Shown here: positions 54,301-61,128 of the stretch, in pieces
Layout: the number at the start of each line of letters is the position of its first letter
Numbering within the stretch: the stretch's first letter is position 1
Assembly: GCA_036898135.1 (NCBI GenBank)
Contig: CM072511.1
Span: forward strand, 76,549,111-76,613,110
Length of the DNA: 64,000 nt
Reading direction: 5' to 3'
DNA from: Oncomelania hupensis
Lineage: Eukaryota > Mollusca > Gastropoda > Littorinimorpha > Pomatiopsidae
Made by a program: the position numbers and the translations under genes
Notes under the pieces: generated by a model
The model's input: only the letters and a program-made list of their open reading frames with translations
What the model was told of the DNA's origin: nothing
Database searches by the model: none

Positions 54301-55115
54301 CAAATCAAAACTAACCTTGACGTTAAAAGTTTTATTATTTATTTATTTAAAATTTTTTTCTTGGGTGACACTGACATGGCTTGACAAAACTGACTGTCCA
54401 GGACAGGTAGAACTGGCTGCCGGACAGGTATTTTTCAGCTGCCAAGTCAGTGGGCGTCAATCTTGGCTTAGCTTAAAACTGCCAGAACACTGGACAGATC
54501 GTGGCAGAGGGCCGCTAGAAGGGCTAAACAAAACTTTTAATTTCCACTTGTTTTTGTGTACTTTAAGTCTTTATGTGAACCAAGCAAAAGTGTTTGAATG
54601 TGCAATGTACTGCAATACAAAAAAGCTGGAAAAACAATTCCCTTGAATATCTTAATTTTTGTTTTTCTTCAAAATTGTCCATACTCATAATGAAAGTCTG
54701 GAAATGGTGTGGGACAGGTAAAACATTTGGTTAAAACTAATAAAAGTAAAAAGGTAAAAGGATAGGTAAAAAAAAAAAAAAAAAAAAAGACAGTTGAGCC
54801 CTGGGTGAGTAGGTGTGTGGGTTAATCTCAAATTAAAAAAAAAAAAAAGTAATCGTTAAATGTTATCGAACACCATTTCACTAAACTCAAACAAAGTAGG
54901 CCTACCTCAAGCGCAGGGAAAACCAAAACATCGGTAGCGCCAGCAACATGTCTGTATTTTTCGTTCAAATTCTTGATGAAATTGTTAGTTACAAACAGTA
55001 CTGACACGTCAAACCTCTCAATATCCACAATTCGTCGTAAGATGTTTACATCTCTTTCTATTTGTCGCATATTTAGCCTCACAACCTTCTGCAGATTTTT
55101 CGTAACAAGTGCCAT
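31259..55115 (-). CDS. YBEY: YBEY endoribonuclease, complete, three exons
   Basis: Exons (gene order) are 55115-54906, 51147-51007 and 31414-31259: 70+47+51 codons = 168 aa, equal to the usual animal length (about 167). All junctions are phase 0 with GT/AG. Start MALVTKNLQKVVRLN; middle KYRHVAGATDVLVFPALE and GDVLLAPAYIHHQC; C terminus has the zinc-binding motif HGLCHLIGHNH (H122, H126, H132; H-x3-H-x5-H). YBEY is a single-strand endoribonuclease needed for mitochondrial rRNA maturation and small-subunit assembly. Intron 1 is 3.8 kb. Intron 2 is 19.6 kb and contains two LINE families, a complete LTR element and half of a segmental duplication. Divergent from SLU7. Nothing suggests inactivation. 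Confidence 0.93.
31541..31925. repeat. 124 bp tandem repeat array (about 3 units)
   Basis: Units begin near 31541, 31665 and 31789 with TTTGTGACATGGAATTTTT. Each contains ATCATCATCAACATAGATAG and GGGTCCAGCGGACTGCCAAG. The last block is the reverse complement of the family-A 3' end, so the satellite-like unit incorporates a family-A terminus. Lies just inside YBEY intron 2. Confidence 0.85.
32367..32591 (-). pseudogene. Tyrosine recombinase-like fragment (duplicate)
   Basis: Duplicate of 25148-25372, differing by one residue (MRDTL instead of MRDAL). Same reading SIMSYTKMRD; no catalytic HxxR. Confidence 0.4.
32616..33120 (+). pseudogene. Gypsy-type reverse transcriptase fragment, copy 2
   Basis: Duplicate of 25397-25906. 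Here the T run is two bases shorter and the frame passes through LIFFFDDILIHSVEWQ to MRKLE, showing the original catalytic FDDI block. A stop after FEC and a family-A insertion at 33133 end it. Confidence 0.8.
33133..33632 (+). repeat. Family-A repeat, copy 8 (3'-truncated, LINE-free)
   Basis: Paralogue of copy 7 with the AAATGGGGGTTC site (33507-33518) intact. The last ~90 bp of the repeat are replaced by the junction described for the duplication. Confidence 0.85.
33701..37720 (-). pseudogene. I-like ORF2 remnant (endonuclease, RT, RNase H)
   Basis: From right to left: FVIIGDLNGHSPRWGSD (endonuclease, ~37690); SASGPDYIHYQLISHLPKDS, SWQEAVIVPIPKPGKDHSDP, NNYRPIALTSCLCKTVERLI (RT, 36473-36844); FSKTECIYFHRK (~36030); LDPIHHQGLRICLGAFRTSP (34659-34943); FTDRSKKGDSVAAALV, YTAELKAIHLAL, SDSLSALQVL and WVPSHMGIRCNIAVDKAAKE (RNase H, 33990-34457); C-terminal CFACGKSFSVRHFMSEC. 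Several frameshifts; the catalytic FADD block was not found intact, the hAT insertion and decay lying nearby. Confidence 0.75.
34967..35762. mobile_element. hAT-like element inserted in the I-like LINE
   Basis: Ends CAGGGCTGA and TCAGCCCTG, flanked by the 5 bp direct repeat CTAAT (34962-34966 and 35763-35767), 796 bp long. A plus-strand remnant reads MWRFLSGVSEPPAKKKKSEE, like the N-terminal linker of hAT zinc-finger transposases, then stops. CAGGG ends suggest hAT, but a 5 bp duplication is short for that group. Confidence 0.65.
38524..39603 (-). pseudogene. I-like ORF1 (nucleic acid-binding, CCHC knuckles)
   Basis: ATG at 39603 (MASTKNKKELMTDWTS). The C-terminal half has successive zinc knuckles: CFKCQRYGHCSTAC, CFKCGGDFHDEQC and CYNCKRDHHASSKSC, the three-knuckle array of I/Jockey ORF1 proteins. 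The knuckle region is tandemly duplicated at DNA level (38704-38864 and 38865-39019), which shifts the frame. Stops and frameshifts precede it. Confidence 0.7.
38704..39019 (-). repeat. Tandem duplication of the zinc-knuckle segment
   Basis: Unit 38704-38864 (161 bp) is repeated as 38865-39019 (155 bp) with few differences, including a 6 bp indel (GCCGTC). 161 is not a multiple of 3, so the reading frame changes between units. Confidence 0.9.
40337..41384 (+). repeat. 5' LTR of the Gmr1-like element
   Basis: 1048 bp, TGTCGTGAGAGG to CCCACGTGACA. AATAAA-type signals occur near 41264-41272. Compared with the 3' LTR I count six substitutions, a 10 bp segment present only here (near 40386) and an 8 bp segment missing. 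The 80-codon open frame in both LTRs has no recognisable content. Confidence 0.92.
41385..41519 (+). other. Primer-binding-site and leader region
   Basis: The sequence after the LTR, TTTAATTGGCGAGCCTAGTC, is where a tRNA primer would pair. TTGGCGA near the LTR end is common in Gypsy elements. The tRNA partner was not identified. The leader is interrupted by the LINE at 41520. Confidence 0.55.
41520..44103 (-). mobile_element. Nimb-like non-LTR retrotransposon, 5'-truncated, in the Gmr1-like leader
   Basis: The 3' tail is four to five TATCC units (41520-41545) on the plus strand. The 5' end is cut within the endonuclease near 44103. No clear target duplication was found, so the exact ends are uncertain. 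Confidence 0.85.
41536..44102 (-). CDS. Nimb-like endonuclease/reverse transcriptase (5'-truncated, long open frame)
   Basis: An open frame of over 840 codons. APE-type endonuclease C-terminal half: VQGDWNAKVGQDAHHNWGD, NQIDYIMVKKRF and GSDHDLVMMSF, with the SDHD catalytic block. RT: HVFIDFKKAFDRVWH, QGCLLSPTLFN, FADDIDGLAG. C terminus LRWYGHVTRSS and KKRWEDNIREW, ending GYGTG-stop at 41536. No ATG is seen at the truncated start; the frame continues upstream of the GTG at 44064 to the break. Together with 26301-28137 it is the most intact coding sequence among TEs here, so the family was recently active. Confidence 0.85.
44329..45289 (+). pseudogene. Gmr1-like gag
   Basis: ATG at 44329 (MSDPVALRLRFKELGEALHL) leads into a long charged, coiled-coil-like region. 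A +/-1 frameshift near 44465 moves the reading into the frame that holds MSFPLGTFNEREEGLDLYLT, FERLATEYKLDPTHW and YAQFADRLSTMLDKW, a Gypsy capsid-like region. In-frame TGA codons occur at 44963-44965 and 45287-45289. Confidence 0.75.
45290..45763 (+). pseudogene. Gmr1-like nucleocapsid knuckle and aspartic protease
   Basis: The same frame as the gag C terminus continues with a CCHC knuckle (CSFCNRNNHSTAEC, ~45409) and a retropepsin-like DTG (LYDTGLSYNAIV; D-T-G codons at 45602-45610). TGA at 45761-45763 interrupts it. After that the frame moves by one near the A5 run at ~45840 into the integrase frame. Confidence 0.75.
45862..46960 (+). pseudogene. Gmr1-like integrase (core)
   Basis: Zinc-binding HHCC domain (LGHSMPLSGH ... 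CHQCQRYSP) is followed by the DDE core: VDIVGPLP (GAC 46330), IRTDNGSQFTG (GAC 46507), NGQVERLNGTL (GAA 46616). The C-terminal GPY/F-type module (AWRGPYRVTAKK, ~47036) lies in the next frame together with RT, so a frameshift near 46900-46960 and a TGA at 46970-46972 separate core and tail. The ATG at 45862 is only the first Met of the open frame. Placement before RT is the key diagnostic of this element. Confidence 0.85.
46994..48757 (+). CDS. Gmr1-like integrase tail, reverse transcriptase and RNase H
   Basis: Open frame of 587 codons. Integrase tail (IAWRGPYRVT) first; RT: TSPYSAGTVLLRKPNGEHRL, CIDFRLLNAVT, FSRIDLSKGYYQI, LPFGLHNAPSIF, catalytic FMDDILIATP (47861-), LEFLGHTISQG, FLGLCGFYQKFIPNY; RNase H: FVLRTDASDLGLGAVLLQ, YATSEKECLGLVWAIQKFQL, VQVDHQPLSFL. 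No integrase follows; the stop at 48755-48757 is ~150 bp before the 3' LTR, so there is no room for env. The ATG at 46994 is not a true start; this was the C-terminal part of a polyprotein. Confidence 0.88.
   Translation: MLLLLPSGTNKLDIAWRGPYRVTAKKSKTVYQIEVNGRARYHHINLLKKYTDRPATPSTHNLLAIAIAEEGESMETNAVEYPMHSKETYKDVILNGDLAAKQQQQVLQVIRQHQTVLTDRPGRTDLVEVTLTVTDPTPIRQKLYPMPLSQQRAIKEEIDTLLAAGIISESTSPYSAGTVLLRKPNGEHRLCIDFRLLNAVTQFQPEPLPDQTDLFAKLQRAKYFSRIDLSKGYYQISVQPQVRKYLAFSTMEGHFEFNVLPFGLHNAPSIFSAMMRKLLAPLSSEHLHSFMDDILIATPTWEEHVTLQQQLLARLRDTGLTARPTKCQIGFTELEFLGHTISQGSLRPVEKTVKRLLDAPRPKTKKEVQSFLGLCGFYQKFIPNYNSIAVGLTNGTRKIAPDKVVWTAECETAFQTLKDRITSAPVLHLPDLTQLFVLRTDASDLGLGAVLLQRDPKNAETLFPVAYASRKLRPAETHYATSEKECLGLVWAIQKFQLYLYGTHFTVQVDHQPLSFLAASKSLNSRLMRWALTLQAYSFQIEYIPGKENHGADYLSRHLVEDTAAVAHPTTKGHSTRIRPHPVKPCH
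48894..48910 (+). other. Polypurine tract-like sequence
   Basis: GTTGAGGGAGAC immediately precedes the 3' LTR, preceded by a T6 run. This is the expected place of the plus-strand primer. Confidence 0.65.
48911..49956 (+). repeat. 3' LTR of the Gmr1-like element
   Basis: 1046 bp; six substitutions relative to the 5' LTR (five transitions, two at CpG), one 10 bp deletion and an 8 bp tandem gain (CTACACAG). Followed by target duplication CCACC. Confidence 0.92.
50025..50268 (+). mobile_element. Nimb-like 3' fragment
   Basis: Starts at CGATGGTATGGCCACGTCAC, covers the RWYGHVTRSS...KKRWEDNI coding end with a stop in place of the Arg that follows NI, and finishes in a GGATAGGATAGGATA tail. Plus orientation, just right of the LTR element. 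Confidence 0.85.
50269..51006. other. YBEY intron 2, left of exon 2
   Basis: AT-rich, with TGACCTTGACCTTT (~50527) and a relative near 50812, motifs that recur at ~56130 and ~56240. A block CAATGGTTCTTGAGATATGG (~50890) resembles a widespread non-coding marine-invertebrate repeat. No coding sequence. Confidence 0.4.
51007..51147 (-). CDS. YBEY: YBEY exon 2
   Basis: 47 codons between acceptor TTTGCTCAG and donor GTATGT: FAEPGVLPSVINEVKDFESC, LGDVLLAPAYIHHQCRTNR, ending NFYHVIM. A second AG 7 nt downstream would break the frame, so the upstream acceptor is chosen. Confidence 0.9.
51307..51354. repeat. (GT)n microsatellite
   Basis: GT/TG run with two interruptions, in YBEY intron 1. Confidence 0.9.
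52640..53262 (+). repeat. Family-A repeat, copy 9 (full length)
   Basis: Begins CTAACCATGGGGGTGCCGGG, TATAAATAG at 52670, all core blocks, and the 3' end GTCCGCTGGACCTAAAGC with TTTTTGTAATGTAATGTG. The 3' TAATG repeat is clearest here. Lies in YBEY intron 1. Confidence 0.85.
53907..54101 (+). mobile_element. tRNA-derived SINE with 29 bp target duplication
   Basis: A box TAGCTCAGTGATCAGAGC and B box GGGTTCGAATCC form a recognisable tRNA-like head (from ~53940). The 3' body is GTGCGCTACATAAGAGAAAT plus a T/C-rich end. A perfect 29 bp direct repeat (53878-53906 and 54102-54130) flanks the 195 bp insert. Confidence 0.85.
54906..55115 (-). CDS. YBEY: YBEY exon 1
   Basis: 70 codons from ATG (55115) to ...LVFPALE, donor GTAGGC. 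The N-terminal SLV-RNLQ-type start and the TDVLxFP motif match the family. Confidence 0.93.
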
Positions 55116-55260
55116 ACTCTCCCGGAAGTGAAAGGCTGTTTGTGTTTTACAAGGGAGACAACAAATGTTTTAGGCCGAGATTTTCCTTTTTCTTGCATTG
55201 AAGAATAGAGCACACTTCCGTTTGGTGTAGACAAACGTAGGATCAGCATCCACAAATTGT
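55116..55260. promoter_or_regulatory. Putative shared promoter of YBEY and SLU7, ETS-like sites
   Basis: CCGGAAGTG at 55132-55140 lies just upstream of the YBEY ATG, and ACTTCCG at 55214-55220 lies in the opposite orientation. Paired ETS motifs are common in housekeeping bidirectional promoters. The SLU7 first exon has not been located but should start near here, because its ATG exon follows an acceptor-like TTTTATAG at ~56620. Use as a promoter is inferred. Confidence 0.5.
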
Positions 55261-55835
55261 TTACATTGAACTTGTGAGAAGTATGATGCGTTTTGTCTCC
55301 CTCATTCTTTGTTACGTAGTGTTCTATTGTGTCAACTTATGTTAACTTATAAAAATTGACAACAACAACAACAATGTGCCAATGTTACGTTTTTAGTATA
55401 AGTTATTACAATACTAAGAAAGATTTTTTGTGTTAAGTTCTGGTACTCTACCCGCCACATACCCATACCCAAAAAAAAAACTTTTCAAGACTTACACTGG
55501 GAAATTCCGTTCTGCTGTAAATGCAGATTGTATGAGTTGCAATCTGCAACAAATGGCAATGCAAATATCTAGACCGGGACGATTTTAGATTGAATTCATT
55601 TTGCTTTTAGATGTGGCAAAACGCATATCAGACTTATCTTTTTAGTTTTGACACACAGGAATGTTTCAGAAAAAACCAACAGTGATTTTACTTTCACTGG
55701 CGCTTTCAGATCTTCGATTATTATTGAGTATAAAGCAATTTTTAATAATTTTATTTTTTTTGAGCTGATTATTAAATATTGTTGTTTGTTTTGGAGACGA
55801 TGTCATTTTTTTAATTAGAATAAAGAACGTATTTG

Positions 55836-55880
55836 AGAGAGAGAGAGAGAGAGAGAGATCAGAAATCTGTGTTTAGTTTT

Positions 55881-55915
<35 letters not shown>

Positions 55916-55917
55916 TA
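55836..55917. repeat. (GA)n microsatellite pair
   Basis: Two GA runs (55836-55858 and 55880-55917) separated by TCAGAAATCTGTG...TTTTA. Confidence 0.9.
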
Positions 55918-56662
55918 GTATACGCATGTTTATTTTCTAAAAGGCAACAGTGATTTATTTTTCACTGGCGCTTTCTTTTCTTGTATTTTTTTGAGTATGC
56001 AATTATATTAATAATTATTTTTTGAAATTCTATGTGTGGCTCATCATCCTCATCATTATCACTGTCTGATAATTATACCCCTGCCAACATGTAGTATGAG
56101 AAAGTGGTTACCTAAAAGTAAAAAGGGCTCTAGTGACCTTGACTTGAGAAATATCAAAGATCAATTACTCAAAAGGCTGAGATGTAGTTAAAGTTTCTGC
56201 ATAGTAACAATAATCACAATCAGTACAATTTTGCGATAGCAGTGACCTTTACAACCTTGACCTTTTAGAAATATTCAAGGTCAAGGACACACTTTTAAAG
56301 CTGTAGTGGTTAAACTAAAGTTTCTGCATAGTAAAATTAATCAAAATTGAACCTACATGCGAGAGCATGATTTATGTAGACAGACCACACATGAGCTTTC
56401 TCTGTCTTTCTTTCTCTCTCATTGCAGACAATACTTGAGCTCTCTGTCTCTTGTTTGTATCTGTCTCTCTCTCTTTCATGCACAGAAAAATATATCAATG
56501 ATGTATGTATTGTCATGACAGTAGACATTTTTCAAGCATACATGGATTCAAAATTGAAAGTTCTAGGGTGAGCTCCGAGAAAAATCTTACATGCGTTTTC
56601 TTATTTTTTTATTTTATAGGTGAATCCTTCTTCAGGCTGAATTAGCAACTATAACCAGAGCC

Positions 56663-56838
56663 ATGTCGTTCCAACTCAACCTGCCACCGTCCGAGATAGG
56701 GCGGCTGGCCAGGTCAGAACAATCAGCAGGGGGAGGAGAGCGTCAGAAACAATCACGAGAGGACTGGAAAAAAATGAAGGAACTGGAGGAGGCACGTAAA
56801 GCTGGTACCGCACCAGCCATGCAAGACGAAGAGGGAAA
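56663..56838 (+). CDS. SLU7: SLU7 coding exon 1
   Basis: [20 protein letters not shown] to MQDEEG plus AA of a split Lys codon; donor GTCAGT. An acceptor-like ATTTTATAG at ~56620 suggests an upstream non-coding exon. Confidence 0.9.
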
Positions 56839-59800
56839 GTCAGTACAATGTGTTATGTGTTCTACTTATCTGTTTTCTTTCGTATAGTTCCCAAAAATGT
56901 ATTATAGTGAGTATTTGAAAAACAAAAGGACACGCACATTTTTTTCATCATAATCATGTTAAACATGTGAGCGTTTATGTTGGTACAGATTGCCATGCTT
57001 TGAACCTGATATGTGATTTGAGAAAAGCACATTGACATCTGTTATAGAATTGATAAGAGTTGCAGTAAACATTTGTTACATTTCACAAGCAAAAATAAAG
57101 TTTAATTTGTTATTAGTATACTAAACAGTATAAATATTGAACAAACAAGCCAGTGAAACACTTTCAATCATGCTTGCCTGTGACTCTCAAATTCCCAAAA
57201 AGACCCTCAGAAAAAAACTTTTATTGTTATTGTTTTATTATTATGTCAATGACATTTACTCCAAATCTCTAATAATAAAACAATAACAATAAAAGTTTTT
57301 TTTTTATACAATAATACAACACAACCCAAGAACAGGTCCCACACTTTCAAAACCAATAGGAGTGCAATGTAGTTTTCAACATGTACAATTTATTCTATTG
57401 AATTAGTGTCACTGGTGCCTCTTCTTTCTTTTGACTACTGCCTTCGTCATAATGAAAATTCTATTGACGTTTGGGAGTTTCGCGTTTTAAGTTTGGTATT
57501 TTGGACAAGTGTAGCTGCCCAGAATTTTAACCATGAAATGGCACACATTGAATCCCTACTGTGGTCAGGAAAAGTGTTATTGTAATACAGTGACACAGCA
57601 AACGTAAAGGTACTACAGAATGTAATAATTGTATTAATTCTTTTACTGCCAAAGTCCACTTTACTTGTACATGTATGGACTGTCAATGTCAACTTCAAAA
57701 TCACGGAGTCACGTCAAACAGGTACAGCTGTGTGTGGCATGACCTATTATGTCGATGAATGTTAACTGTGGCAGCAAGTCAGTTGAAGTTTACTATACTG
57801 GATACGGAATACTATTATATACACGCTTTATACAAGGTCAAGCTTGGCAATATGTGACCAGCATATATACTCTCATGTTAGCCACTCTAACATACACCAC
57901 ACAAATTCATCACTTAAGCATGTGGTGTAAAAGCATGGAGATTGGCATTAAATTTCAAAAGCACTACTAATAGTAGGTAGTTTGGGTGCGCCACAGACTG
58001 CAACTAAGCCTTCCCCGGGGGAAGCGGCTCAGAATGTCCCGATAAAAAGGGACAATAAAGTATCCACACACAAACAAAATTTAAAAATAAATTAAAATAA
58101 TGAAAACAGAAAGAATGTTCATTTTGTGTTTTTTAAATTAAATGGTGTTAAAACAGTTAATTATTCTTTTTATAATTTATTTATTTATTATAGTAGATAT
58201 GGACCAGCAGAAAAACAGAAATATGGTGTAATTATTAATGTGGATGCACATAGAATAAACATGTGTTCTTTGAGCTAATAAAATTCAAGTGCTTTTCTGC
58301 AATAGTAATATTTGATATGTATGATTTAATTTTAAAAGCGCTATGAGCTTTAATGAGGAAAAGCGCTGTACAAATGTTAGTTATTACAGGCATGCCTACC
58401 CGTACGGAATTTCCGTATTTTTTCCATAAATTTGACAAACTCGGCAAGCGCTACAGAAAATACGGATACTTATTTCACAGTCAGCAAATAAATAAAAAAA
58501 TTGGGGAAAAAAATCAAACTCGTTGGCCTGTGGTAATGCACCCACCTGCTGACATTTTTTCGAAGACAGTCAAAACTGGTTTAATGCTGCATTGCGCAGT
58601 CGCAGTAGAGACACGTGGCATTGAAGTTTCCGGTAGATGCACCGAAGTTTGCCGAACAGTTTTTGCGCAGTCGCAGTGAAGATCGGTGCTCGTGAGACAG
58701 AAATCGAAACATGGCGTCCAAACGAATGGCTAAACAAAGTGATTATGAATCTGAATCTTCAAAGAAACGGCGCAAGGGGCAGACATATGTGTTGCAGCAT
58801 GAGAAAACCAGGCTAAAGTGTCAAAATATGAAAAATTACTTATTTATTTATTAACAAAGTACTAAAAATAATCTTCAAAATGCAAAAAACCAAATTGTTT
58901 TATCTTTATTGGTTGATGTTTTATGATTTTTTTTAATATTTTATTTTCTCGGGGGCTAATTTCCAGAAATTGCCTTCAAAGTTTTAAATTGTAAAATGAT
59001 CAATACTTCACAACCAGAATTTTCCCATGCATGTATTTGGTATCAAAACAATCAGGAAGATGGCAGCAATATGGCAGTGAGTTGAGATAAGATGAGAAAA
59101 TTCACATTATACACCATCCACACAATACTGAACATAAACAAATTAAAACAGTACGCACAATTTTATTCTGTACCCATCCATAATGCATAGGGTCTTTAAA
59201 CATATTAGAAATAAAACAAGTGTTTAGCAAGTCTATAATAACTCAAACACATAATAATATATCAAGAACATGGCCTGAATCAATCATTTGTCTAAAATAA
59301 ACCCTATCATAAAGCCCCCCCCCCTCCCCCTTCCTCTTAAATCCCTCATCCGTCAAGTAATCTTTTGTTTAATTGCAAGCAGCTACATCAGCTCAGTTCA
59401 AATAGTCAAACAAAGATTACAAACCTAAAACAAAAGTTTCATTACGTAGTTTTCAGTCCTAATAATCAAGCTTGAATAATTCCCCGATTCTCCACTCCCT
59501 TCCGCACGTCGAATAAATCTGTCGCGTCACAGGTGTAAATCAAAATAACATGTCATTTTGCTCCATAAAGTTTAAATAAACACAAATATCAAAGCAAATA
59601 CTAATTACTAGTAATTTGGTAAATAGTCCTCATGTTCATTTCCTAAAACAGACAAACCAACAATAATAAATACTGAGAACATAGTCAACTTGTCATGCTA
59701 GTAATATTGAATGCAGGCCAGACTACTTACCTTTTCAACCCTCCCCACCCCACCCCAACCCAACAAAATATACTACTGAAATATTTTCCACACTCCTACT

Positions 59801-61064
59801 GTAATTCTTTCACTGATATCGCCTTTTCAACCTTTACCTAAATCTATGCAATTAGAATGACGGATTATTAAAGACACGCCTATAGCGAAGAGGCCTACGA
59901 AACATGAATCATTGAATGAAAACAAACAGTATCGTTTAATAACGGGATCAAGCTTCTGCTCGTCAGAATCATAATCTTCATCACAGTTCCCACCGGCACC
60001 ATCATAAAAATAGTCTGAAAGCAGGTCTTGGAGCTCTTCAGAAGCAAAACCGGGTCGATTCAAGGCCCTAGCTACTCTAGCAGACGACACATCTACTGAC
60101 GCTGGAGACGAAGCCATCACTTCCGGTTTCCAAAAAGAATCGGTCACTTACTTTGACAAATTGTTTCTAACAAATGCAACATAAATATTGCAAGAAAACA
60201 CTTGAAATAGATGTAAGATGAGTTTATCTACATTACAAAATTCACTTTGAACTAAAAATCGTCGAAAATCTATAGGAAACACTTCCGTTTTTCACGACCC
60301 GACTAGAGACGCATTCGAACACAACTTGTGTCACAAGCAAGCTTCAGAACAAGGAATTTCATGAAAAATGCATACGCCACACACTTTTATGTACCAAAAA
60401 GTAGTACCAATAGGGACTTTCACTCCCCAGACGTTATATATCAATCCACATTGGGGATTTCCCTTCATAGTCGGACAAGAAAAGTTGGGGTATCGGAGGT
60501 CAATTAGTGCCATTGTTTTAGCAAGGTGTGATCAACACCCTTATCAAAATCAACAAAATAAACAATGTTTTAGTAATTTTTGAACAAAATCCGTTTGGGA
60601 TATTAAAGAAAAGTCTTAAATAAAGACAAAGAGGCAACAATCTTAAAATTGATGGGGTAGCCTATTTTTAGTGTTCTACGGCTGTAGCAGCGAATCAATC
60701 CTGGCGTCTTTAGCCGGGTTTTGTCATGCGGCGACACATATATTGCCTCATATTCGGAAAAGTGTCCTTTCATTATTCGCGGCAGCACTGACTCAAAAGT
60801 ACGATTTATGCCAACAGTTTGGCATCTCCGCTGGTGGTATGAACCACATCAAGCAGCACGTGGAAGGCCCACAGCATATCAAGAATTACAAGGCTTTGAA
60901 GAAGAAAAAGATTGTGGCATCAAATCAATCTATGATTCTTCGCATAATATCAAAAAGGATGAGTGCAAAAACAATAGGTAGTAAAAGTAATACGGAAATC
61001 GTAATAGTAATACTGAAATTTGAAAAAGCTAATACTAAAACTTCAAATTGAGGGTAGGCATGCC

Positions 61065-61128
<64 letters not shown>

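Noticed and set aside
50527..56260. TGACCTTGACCTTT motifs as nuclear receptor binding sites
   Set aside because: The motif recurs within AT-rich intronic repeats away from promoters; it looks like repeat sequence rather than regulation.
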